Assembly: GCA_937905825.1 (NCBI GenBank)
Contig: CALCXM010000187.1
Span: 1 to 64,000, forward strand
DNA length: 64,000 nt
Source of the DNA: an uncultured bacterium
GTDB lineage: Bacteria; Planctomycetota; UBA1135; GCA-002686595
Direction: 5' to 3'
In this document: in pieces, positions 8,565 to 15,555 of the stretch
Layout: every line of letters starts with the position of its first letter
How positions within the stretch are numbered: the first letter of the stretch is position 1
Program-made: the position numbers and the translations under genes
The notes under the pieces: model-generated
Seen by the model: only the letters and a program-made list of their open reading frames with translations
Database searches by the model: none
Told to the model about the DNA's origin: nothing

Positions 8565-9411
8565 GACTGGTCTCCTGCTTTCCAACGTCGACCACCCCGA
8601 GGGAGGTCAGCAACTTCACAGCGGCCCGCATGTCTCCCACGCGATCCTTGCCAGCTTCACGTTCAATCATCAAGTCCACCTTCCGCTCGCTGCCTTGCAG
8701 CACCTTGAAGAACCGCTTCCAATCCACTTGGCCCATACCAGCGGTCACCTCTTCCCCCCACACACCGGACTGTCCGGATGCGTTCGCGTCCTTGATGTGA
8801 ATCTGGAAAACGCTGGGCAGCAAGGCCTCGAGCGCTTCGATCGGATCGCCCATGCCGTACAGCAACATGTTCGCAGGATCGAAGTTCACGCCGACGTTCT
8901 CGCGACCGAGTTCGGCCAAGACTTCGAGCAGGGTCTCGGCGGTCTCTTGCCCTGTCTCCAAGGCCATTCGAATCCCGCGCTCCGCAAAGATGTCAGCCAT
9001 CTGCGCCAAGCGCCCCAGCAGCACGCCTCGCTCGGGATCGCTTGCTTCGTGGGGCAGGAATCCCGCGTGAAAACTGATCAAGGAGATCCCAAGCTGTTCG
9101 GCGACGGCTGCGCTGTTGCGGGTTGCCCTCAAGTTGTCCTTCCAGTGCTTGGTCAGACGCACACCACCGGTCTCGCGAATCGTCTGGGGGCTGGAGTAGT
9201 CTTCCCCTTGCATGCCGATCATGCCGGAGGCGATTCCGATACGCTGCGCCTCAAACACGCGCTGGACATCGTGAACGGGCCAGTCGCCACTGACCACAGG
9301 ATCGAGACCGAGCTGGACGCTCATCACGCCGACCTCCGTGACGAGCCGAACAAGCTCAGTAAGAGACTCGGTCTTCAAGGACCAACTGCATGCGCCAAGG
9401 GTGTAATTCAT
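8554..9411 (-). CDS. Sugar phosphate isomerase/epimerase-like TIM barrel
   Basis: This 285-aa cytoplasmic AP-endonuclease-2-type TIM barrel has the usual strand-end residues: YTLGACSWSL at the N-terminus, ISLISFHAGF, RMALETGQE, NVGVNFDPANMLLYG with a metal-ligand Asp, and VFQIHIKDA with His/Asp. The metal-binding Glu/Asp/His set typical of xylose-isomerase-like enzymes is therefore largely intact. The ATG at 9411 was chosen over an upstream frame extension because the protein core begins there. It overlaps the downstream oxidoreductase gene by 11 bases, forming a two-gene operon. Family members isomerise or epimerise keto-sugars; the precise substrate is unknown. Confidence 0.88.
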   Translation of the reverse strand: MNYTLGACSWSLKTESLTELVRLVTEVGVMSVQLGLDPVVSGDWPVHDVQRVFEAQRIGIASGMIGMQGEDYSSPQTIRETGGVRLTKHWKDNLRATRNSAAVAEQLGISLISFHAGFLPHEASDPERGVLLGRLAQMADIFAERGIRMALETGQETAETLLEVLAELGRENVGVNFDPANMLLYGMGDPIEALEALLPSVFQIHIKDANASGQSGVWGEEVTAGMGQVDWKRFFKVLQGSERKVDLMIEREAGKDRVGDMRAAVKLLTSLGVVDVGKQETSHEQ

Positions 9412-9488
9412 CGCCGTCTTCTCTCGCTCGCAGACACGCCGCAGCACGGAGAGCGGCTACATTACGGCAGTCCGCTCGGAAACCCTAG

Positions 9489-9649
9489 GAGCCTGTGCCA
9501 CAGATAGCGGTTTGCGAGATACCGAGCATCTGGCCCAGGTCAAGGAGTGACAAGTTCCCAATGGCTGGATGCCATCGGGGACCTTGGCAGGACGCAGAGA
9601 TGGGTTCGAGGATCGGTGTCTCGCAAACCGCTATCTGTGGCGCAGACTC
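9489..9649. repeat. 161-bp imperfect palindromic intergenic element
   Basis: Arms 9489-9525 and 9613-9649 are 37 nt long and complementary at 34 positions. Shorter internal complementary segments continue inward (for example GCCCAGGTC against GACCTTGGC, and CCCAATGGC against GCCATCGGG). The whole unit could fold as one long cruciform or RNA hairpin, and its two strands give near-identical translations. Its outer ends share AGGAGCCT and CAGACTCCT with a second hairpin at 34028-34078. No transposase or target-site duplication is seen. It may be a non-autonomous palindromic repeat or a bidirectional terminator. Confidence 0.75.
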
Positions 9650-9665
9650 CTGGCTCGCTCTATTC

Positions 9666-9902
9666 ATGAGATTTTCCACTCGCCTCAACAACAGCCGAGA
9701 GTTTCGCATGGCTGGTGGCAACCGACTTTTGCAGCAGGTGGGTGAGATTCAATCCATCGACGCGCTCATTCCACACAACGCCCTGCGTGGAACGTTCTTT
9801 GTGCGTGGAACCACGGGCGATCTACGGGTGTTCTTCTCACTCTCGCCCGAACGGGACGCGCGGGTCCAAGCTCTCGGTCTGTGGGTCCTCGATAAGCCGT
9901 AG
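9666..9902 (+). CDS. Short ORF, possible remnant of a larger gene
   Basis: The 78-codon frame beginning MRFSTRLNN lies directly downstream of the palindromic element. It contains a pattern (GTFFVRGTTGDLRVFFSLSPE, then RVQALGLWVL) that looks like a beta-sheet domain of about 60 residues. This could be the rest of a domain found beside serine hydrolases, or a real small protein. The frame stays open upstream through the palindromic element to 9495, but that part is only palindrome translation. There is no clear Shine-Dalgarno sequence. Low confidence; function unknown. Confidence 0.3.
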   Translation: MRFSTRLNNSREFRMAGGNRLLQQVGEIQSIDALIPHNALRGTFFVRGTTGDLRVFFSLSPERDARVQALGLWVLDKP

Positions 9903-9997
9903 CGGGGCGGGGGTGAAATCCGACTTGCTCCGAAGGCGCGCGGGTCGAATCAGGGTGTACGATACGTGCCCACCACCCACGCATCCGAGGACACCCC

Positions 9998-10918
9998 ATG
10001 CATCTCAATCGCCGTCAACTCATTCAAGCCAGCGCCAGCGCGAGTGCCCTGGGACTCATCGGGACCCAGCAGGCCGCCATGGCCCAAGGGACCGACAAAG
10101 CCGGCGCCTGGTTCGACATCTCCCTGGCCCAGTGGTCAAGCAATCGAGAGCTCTTCTCCGGTGCCATCGACAACCTGGGTTGGATTTCCAGCGTGCCCAA
10201 GCGCTACGGGATCTCCGCAGTGGAGTTCGTCAATGCCTTCTTCAAGGACAAGGCCTGCGACTGGAACTACCTGAGCCAGATGCAGCTGCGAGCGGACGAC
10301 GCTGGCGTGAAGATGCTGCTGATCATGATCGACGGCGAGGGCCTGCTCGCTGCGGAGGACGAAGCAGAGCGCAAACGCGCCATCGACAACCACCGCAAAT
10401 GGATTGTGGCGGCAAGCTTCCTCGGCTGTCACTCGATTCGCGTCAACGCGGGAGGCACCGGGGACCGCGAATCCATGCAAAAACGCGCGGCCGACTCCCT
10501 CGTTCAGCTGGCTGAGTACGGCGCTCCCTACAAAGTCAACGTGATCGTCGAGAACCACGGCGGCCCGTCCTCCGATGGAGCTTGGTTGGCCGGCGTGATG
10601 AAGCAAGCCAATCACAAGGCTGTCGGCACACTACCCGACTTTGGAAACTTCCAAACCTCCGCCGGTGTTTGGTACGACCGTTACCAAGGCGTCGAGGAAC
10701 TCATGCCCTACGCCAAAGCGGTCAGTGCCAAGAGCCACGCCTTCGATGCAGAGGGCAACGAGACCCGCACAGACTACAAACGAATGATGGGCATCGTCCA
10801 TGCTGCCGGGTACCGAGGCCACGTGGGCATCGAGTACGAAGGCAGCGACCACAGCGAAGAGGAAGGCATCCTCCTCACAAAACAACTGCTCCTCCGCGTC
10901 CGTCAGGAAATCCGCTAG
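9998..10918 (+). CDS. Tat-exported sugar isomerase/epimerase-like TIM barrel
   Basis: This 306-aa protein starts with a twin-arginine signal (NRRQLIQASASASALGLIG, then AMAQG), so it is predicted to be exported folded to the periplasm. The mature part is a xylose-isomerase-like TIM barrel with SAVEFVNAFF, CHSIRVNAGG, VNVIVENHGG, VGTLPDFGNF, AKSHAFD and HVGIEYEGSD at the ends of successive strands. These supply the Glu/Asp/His ligands common in this superfamily. It is the first gene of a plus-strand set; the next gene begins 9 bases after its stop. An exported isomerase beside an exported dehydrogenase suggests periplasmic processing of a sugar or cyclitol (inferred). Confidence 0.88.
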   Translation: MHLNRRQLIQASASASALGLIGTQQAAMAQGTDKAGAWFDISLAQWSSNRELFSGAIDNLGWISSVPKRYGISAVEFVNAFFKDKACDWNYLSQMQLRADDAGVKMLLIMIDGEGLLAAEDEAERKRAIDNHRKWIVAASFLGCHSIRVNAGGTGDRESMQKRAADSLVQLAEYGAPYKVNVIVENHGGPSSDGAWLAGVMKQANHKAVGTLPDFGNFQTSAGVWYDRYQGVEELMPYAKAVSAKSHAFDAEGNETRTDYKRMMGIVHAAGYRGHVGIEYEGSDHSEEEGILLTKQLLLRVRQEIR

Positions 10919-10927
10919 AAAGCCCCG

Positions 10928-13900
10928 ATGATTCGTCTTCTTGCCACCGCTCTGCTCCTTTCCAGTTCCGCCAACCCCCAGCATCCCAGCAAGACGGACG
11001 AGGTCTACACGCCGGAGATCGCCGGATCCTCCGACGAAGGTTCGACGGACATGGCTAGCATCAAACTGCCGGAGGGCTTCGTCTGCGAGCTCGTGGCAGC
11101 AGAACCGCACCTGGCGAACCCCGTCAGTTTCTGGCCCGCGGTGGATGGCTCGCTGTACGTGACAGAAACCTTTCGCCTGCACGCCGGAGTGACCGACATG
11201 CGCGAACACGTCGCGCGACTCGAAGAGGACATGGCCTGTCAAACGGTCGAAGACCGCGTGGCCATGTTCAAGCGTTGGTCGGGGGACAACTTCAAAAAAG
11301 ACTACGGCACAGAACACGAACGGGTGCGCCTCTTGCGGGACACGGACGGAGACGGCGTCGTCGATCAATCCGTGACCTATGCGGACGGCTTCAAGGACCC
11401 TTCCGTAGGAATCGCTGCGGGCGTGTTGGAGCACAACGGTGCGGTGTACTACACCTGCATCCCCGACCTCTGGAAATTGGAAGACACCGACGGCGACGAC
11501 ATCGCGGACAAGCGCGAGAGCCTCTCAACCGGTTACGGCGTGCGAGTGACGCTGCTCGGCCATGACCTGCACGGGCTGCAAATTGGCCCCGATGGCTGGC
11601 TCTACTTTTCCTGCGGCGATCGTGGGTTCAACGTCCAGACTCCCAAAGGCCCCATCGTCCACCCGGACACGGGAGCTGTCCTGCGCTGCCGTTTGGATGG
11701 TTCTGACCTAGAGGTTGTGCACACCGGGCTGCGCAATCCCCAAGAGCTGGCCTTTGATGCACAGGGCAACCTGTTCACCGGCGACAACAATTCGGACGGC
11801 GGAGACAAGGCCCGCTGGGTGATGATCCTCGAAGGAGCGGACACCGGTTGGCGTTCCTCCTACCAATGGATCTTCGAGCCCGAGGCCCGTGGACCTTGGC
11901 GCGAAGAGGGCCTTTGGAAGCCGCACTTTGAAGGGCAAGCCGCCTACATCTCCCCAGCGATCGACAACATCGCCGCGGGACCTTCGGGGCTGGCTTACTA
12001 CCCGGGAACTGGATCCGGCAACGGTTTGGACGGCACCTTCCTGCTCTGTGATTTCCGCGGCTATCGCGGCGGTAGCGGCGTGCTCTCCTTCTCCTTGGAG
12101 CCCGACGGCGCGAACTTCAAACTCGTCAATCGCCAAGAGTACATCTGGAAGACGTTGGTCACCGATGTGGACTTCGGACCGGACGGGTCCATCTACTTCT
12201 CCGACTGGGTCTCCGGTTGGGGCATGACGGGCAAGGGACGCATCTACCGCGCCTACGATCCGAAGGTGCGCGATACGGACGAAGTGCGCGCCCTCGCCGC
12301 CCTGCTCGCCGGTGGAGCGAAGGATTTGGATCTCGACCGCTTGCAGGTCTTGCTCAAACACACAGACATGCGCGCCCGGCGCCTCGCCCAATTCGAACTG
12401 GTGGCGCGCGGCAAGAGCGGTTGGGAGCGCTTCCAGCAGGTGCTCAAGAACGCATCCGACCCGATGGCGAGCATCCACAGCGTGTGGGGACTTGGCATGG
12501 CCGCGGAGGTGGAACCGAGCCTCTTGGAGTACCTCAACCCCTTCCTGCGCGATCCGAGCCCGGCGGTCCGCGCCCAAACCGCGCGGGTTCTTGGAGACCA
12601 CCGGTATGCGCCGGCCACTTCCCAACTGATCGCCACCGTAGCGGACGCCGACCCGACGGTGCGGCGCCACGCAGCGATCGCATGCGGGCGCTTGGCAGAT
12701 GAACGGGCCGTGGACGCCTTGATTCAACTCGCCGTGCAAGACGCCGCGACCGACACGGTTCTGCGCCATGGCGCGAGTTGGGGTCTCTCCCAATGCGCTA
12801 GTGCGGAGCGGCTTGCTCTACTCAGCGAACACGATTCCGTGCAAGCGCGGCTCGCTGCGGTCGTGGCCCTGCGCCTGCAGGCCAGCCCGCTGGTGGCCAC
12901 GTTTCTTGCGGACAGCGATGCGCTGGTCGCCGTCGAAGCGGCTCGCGCCATTTCGGACGTCCCGATTGTCGATGCCTACCCGCAGCTTGCCGCCCTAGCA
13001 GCGGACGAGTCGATTCAAGACGAGCACCTGCTGCGTCGAGTCTTGAACGCCAACCTGCGCCTGGGTGAGGAGGCCAACGCAACCACCCTGGCCAACTTGG
13101 CCACCAGCGACAAGCGCAGTGAGCGAATACGATCCGACGCCATCGGGATGCTCGCAAGCTGGAAAACCCCTTCCCCGCGCCACTACATCTTGAGCAATTG
13201 GGCTCCCATGGAAGAGCGCGACGCAGCTCACGCGAACCAACTGCTGGCGGACTTCACCGGCCGTGGGATCCTCGAGGCGCCCGACTCCGTCTTGCAAGCT
13301 TGGATCGATGCGATCGAGCCCCTCGAGTTTGAGGCGAAACGCCCCACCTTAGAAGCGGTCCTCGCCAACACTGCTTTGGCCAGTGCCACGCGCGTCGCCT
13401 CTTTTCAACGGCTACGGGAAGACGGCGCTTCGGACCTTGGACAATTGGTAGCGACGGCCCTCAAGGATAGCGACACCAGCCTGCGCGCCGCCGCTCTGGA
13501 GCAGCTTCCCGGCCTGGCCCCCGAGCAGGCGCTTCCGCTGTTTGGGGACGTTCTAGAAAACGGCGACATCATCGAATGCCGCGCGGTCTACAAGGCTTTG
13601 AGCTCCATGACGACCTTCGAGGCTCAAACGCTCCTCACCGATGAGTTCACGAAGCTGCGCAACTCTTCCCTGCGCCGCGAACTGCAACTCGACCTGATCG
13701 AAGCGCTGTATCAGATGGAGTCCAACGCAACTCGACAGCAAGTAGACCGCTTGCGCAGCAACCGCCGCGAGCGGGAACCCGTAGCCGCCAAGTGGTTGGA
13801 CAGCATGTGGGGCGGCGACAAAGTGGAGGGCAAGAAGATCTTTGAACAGGACGTGGCCCTCTCTTGCATGCGCTGCCATCTCTCCGGTGACGGCGCCGCC

Positions 13901-14230
13901 CAAGGAGTCGGTCCGGATCTCGCGGGTGTCGGGGAAAGGCTCTCCAGGCGTCAGATTCTGGATTCCATCATCACGCCCAACTCGGAAACCGCAGAGGGCT
14001 TCGAGTCTGTGCTCTTCGTGCTCGAAGACGACGAACTCGTGGCTGGCCGCGTCCTCGAGCAGACCGACAAACTTGTGCGGGTGATCCAGTCCTCCGGTGA
14101 GATTCGAGAGTTCGACCCGGCCAGCATCGTTGAGCGTCGCCAGGATCTCTCCGCGATGCCCTCGGGCATGGACCTGTTGCTCAAGCCACGGACCATGCGG
14201 GACCTGATCGAGTACGTCGCCTCCCTTTGA
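10928..14230 (+). CDS. PVC-type membrane-bound dehydrogenase with HEAT repeats and CxxCH haem domain
   Basis: This 1100-aa protein has a short N-terminal signal segment (MIRLLATALLLSSS). It then has a soluble six-bladed propeller dehydrogenase-like domain (about 35-440), shown by LPEGFVCELVAAEP, DTDGDGVVD, HDLHGLQIGPDGWLYFSCGDRG, GLRNPQELAFDAQGNLFTGD, GGSGVLSF and YFSDWVSGW. About 500 residues of HEAT-like helical repeats follow, and a C-terminal cytochrome c-like domain with CMRCH at about residue 981 and GVGPDLAGVGERLSRRQILDSI. This order is the well-known planctomycete pattern. The likely role is periplasmic oxidation of a sugar-like substrate with electrons passed to the haem. It is co-transcribed with the two Tat-signal TIM barrels (gaps of 9 and 22 bases). 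Confidence 0.92.
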   Translation: MIRLLATALLLSSSANPQHPSKTDEVYTPEIAGSSDEGSTDMASIKLPEGFVCELVAAEPHLANPVSFWPAVDGSLYVTETFRLHAGVTDMREHVARLEEDMACQTVEDRVAMFKRWSGDNFKKDYGTEHERVRLLRDTDGDGVVDQSVTYADGFKDPSVGIAAGVLEHNGAVYYTCIPDLWKLEDTDGDDIADKRESLSTGYGVRVTLLGHDLHGLQIGPDGWLYFSCGDRGFNVQTPKGPIVHPDTGAVLRCRLDGSDLEVVHTGLRNPQELAFDAQGNLFTGDNNSDGGDKARWVMILEGADTGWRSSYQWIFEPEARGPWREEGLWKPHFEGQAAYISPAIDNIAAGPSGLAYYPGTGSGNGLDGTFLLCDFRGYRGGSGVLSFSLEPDGANFKLVNRQEYIWKTLVTDVDFGPDGSIYFSDWVSGWGMTGKGRIYRAYDPKVRDTDEVRALAALLAGGAKDLDLDRLQVLLKHTDMRARRLAQFELVARGKSGWERFQQVLKNASDPMASIHSVWGLGMAAEVEPSLLEYLNPFLRDPSPAVRAQTARVLGDHRYAPATSQLIATVADADPTVRRHAAIACGRLADERAVDALIQLAVQDAATDTVLRHGASWGLSQCASAERLALLSEHDSVQARLAAVVALRLQASPLVATFLADSDALVAVEAARAISDVPIVDAYPQLAALAADESIQDEHLLRRVLNANLRLGEEANATTLANLATSDKRSERIRSDAIGMLASWKTPSPRHYILSNWAPMEERDAAHANQLLADFTGRGILEAPDSVLQAWIDAIEPLEFEAKRPTLEAVLANTALASATRVASFQRLREDGASDLGQLVATALKDSDTSLRAAALEQLPGLAPEQALPLFGDVLENGDIIECRAVYKALSSMTTFEAQTLLTDEFTKLRNSSLRRELQLDLIEALYQMESNATRQQVDRLRSNRREREPVAAKWLDSMWGGDKVEGKKIFEQDVALSCMRCHLSGDGAAQGVGPDLAGVGERLSRRQILDSIITPNSETAEGFESVLFVLEDDELVAGRVLEQTDKLVRVIQSSGEIREFDPASIVERRQDLSAMPSGMDLLLKPRTMRDLIEYVASL

Positions 14231-14252
14231 GCCCGGGGCTCAGCGCATCACC

Positions 14253-15155
14253 ATGACCCCCCTCTCACGCCGAACGTTTCTAGCTGCCACCGCTGCCGCG
14301 GGCGCACTCAGCCAAGAGCGGTCCGTCCCGCCGCCGCCCAAGGTGCAGGTCGATCCCACTTGGGTAAAAACTCCGGGCAAAACCGCCAACAGTCGGTTCG
14401 CGGTCAACGTGGAGATGTGGTTCCGCAAACTCCCCTTCCTCGATCGCATTCGTGCCAGCGCGGACTTGGGCTTCGACGCCATTGAGTTCTGGGGACTTGG
14501 CGGCAAGGATCTCGAAGCCATCGCCAAGCTCTGCGAGGAACTCAAAGTCGAGGTGGCGCAGTTCACCGCTTGGGGTTTCGTCCCCGGCCTGAACGACCCG
14601 AAGAACCACGAAGCCTTTCTCGGTGCAGTTCATGCGGCGACGCAAGCGGCGAAGGTTCTGCGCGCACGCAAGGCGACGGTGGTGGGCGGCAACGACCAAC
14701 CAGGCATGAGCCAGGAGCAGATGATCTCCAACATCACGGTCGGGTTGCAGCTCGCGGCTCCCATCGCGGAAGCTGCCAATCTGATGCTAATCCTCGAGCC
14801 CATGAACGTGCGCGTCGACCACTTCGGCCACTGTTTGCATGGCAGTGCGGATGCCCTGAAGATCTGCCGAGCGGTGGATTCGCCGATGGTCAAGATCAAC
14901 TGGGACCTGTATCACATGCAGATCTCCGAGGGCGATCTGTGCGGGCACCTGCGCGATGGAATCGATCAGGTGGGTTACTTGCAGTTGGCCGATCACCCAG
15001 GTCGCAACGAGCCGGGAACCGGTGAAGTGAGCTACGCGCGTGTCCTGCACACGGCGCAAGCGCTCGGCTACAAGGACATCATTGGCCTTGAGTGCTACCC
15101 ACAGAACAGCGAAGCCCAGGCTGCCCAAAGGGTCCATCAAGCGGACCTCTGGTAG
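14253..15155 (+). CDS. Hydroxypyruvate isomerase-like TIM barrel with Tat signal
   Basis: This 300-aa protein begins with a twin-arginine-type leader (SRRTFLAATAAAGALS). The mature protein resembles the hydroxypyruvate isomerase group: FAVNVEMWFRKLPFLDRI, DLGFDAIEFWG, VVGGNDQPGMS, LILEPMN with the conserved Glu, VKINWDLYHMQISEGDL with Asp/His, YLQLADHPGRNEPGTGEVSY and IGLECYP. The usual two catalytic Glu residues therefore appear to be present (EPMN and GLEC). It is the last gene of the plus-strand operon and meets the convergent small gene at 15159 within 4 bases. Substrate unknown; export would make it a periplasmic partner of the haem dehydrogenase. Confidence 0.88.
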   Translation: MTPLSRRTFLAATAAAGALSQERSVPPPPKVQVDPTWVKTPGKTANSRFAVNVEMWFRKLPFLDRIRASADLGFDAIEFWGLGGKDLEAIAKLCEELKVEVAQFTAWGFVPGLNDPKNHEAFLGAVHAATQAAKVLRARKATVVGGNDQPGMSQEQMISNITVGLQLAAPIAEAANLMLILEPMNVRVDHFGHCLHGSADALKICRAVDSPMVKINWDLYHMQISEGDLCGHLRDGIDQVGYLQLADHPGRNEPGTGEVSYARVLHTAQALGYKDIIGLECYPQNSEAQAAQRVHQADLW

Positions 15156-15158
15156 AAC

Positions 15159-15398
15159 CTACTGGTCGCCGGAGTTGTTGACGTCCAGGATCTCTTGGGT
15201 GCGCGCCTTCGACAGTTCCTTGAGCTTCTGCAGCTCCCCACCCGTGGCTTGGTCAACGATGGCACCGCGGGCTCGCAAGGCAGCTCCCTCCGCATCTTCC
15301 GATCCCTTGGGATTGTCGGAGGTGTGCGGCAGCGCGGTGATTAGCAAGGTGCCAATCACGGCCAAGGCGGGGTAGACGGTCCAGCGCGGTAGTTTCAT
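15159..15398 (-). CDS. Small single-pass membrane protein
   Basis: This 79-aa protein starts MKLPRW and has one hydrophobic helix (VYPALAVIGTLLITALP, about residues 8-24). A hydrophilic tail follows with an Ala/Lys/Glu-rich helix (QKLKELSKARTQEIL). It may be an anchored or exported small protein. The family is not recognised. It ends 4 bases from the convergent isomerase gene and lies downstream of the toroid gene in the same direction, 152 bp away. Confidence 0.55.
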   Translation of the reverse strand: MKLPRWTVYPALAVIGTLLITALPHTSDNPKGSEDAEGAALRARGAIVDQATGGELQKLKELSKARTQEILDVNNSGDQ

Positions 15399-15539
15399 CG
15401 AGTTCGAGGTGTTTGGGCTGAAGATTCAGCCTGCCCACTCATCGTTCCGACCCTCTAGCCAGCTGAAGCCTCGGTCGGGAAAGCCCCCGATCCAGCTGCA
15501 AAAGCCCGGTTTTCAGGGCCCCCAGGGCCAGTTTTGGAG

Positions 15540-15555
15540 CCTAGAGGCCTCTAGG
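15540..15555. repeat. Perfect 16-bp palindrome at a gene end
   Basis: The 16 bases from 15540 to 15555 (two CTAG half-sites around GAGGCCTC) form a perfect palindrome. It overlaps the TAG stop codon of the toroid gene that ends at 15551. As in the hairpin at 46-100, a stop codon is placed inside a CTAG-containing inverted repeat. Confidence 0.6.

Larger units (their letters stand above)
9412..9997. other. Intergenic region between divergent sugar-metabolism genes
   Basis: This 586-bp stretch separates the minus-strand isomerase/oxidoreductase pair from the plus-strand isomerase/dehydrogenase operon. It holds the 161-bp palindromic element and one doubtful short frame at 9666-9902. The promoters for both operons must lie here, but I could not identify convincing -35/-10 pairs. 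Confidence 0.6.

Noticed and set aside
11708-12793. 361-codon minus-strand frame inside the PVC haem protein gene
   Set aside because: Antisense to a gene with strong family motifs; high GC makes long antisense frames common.
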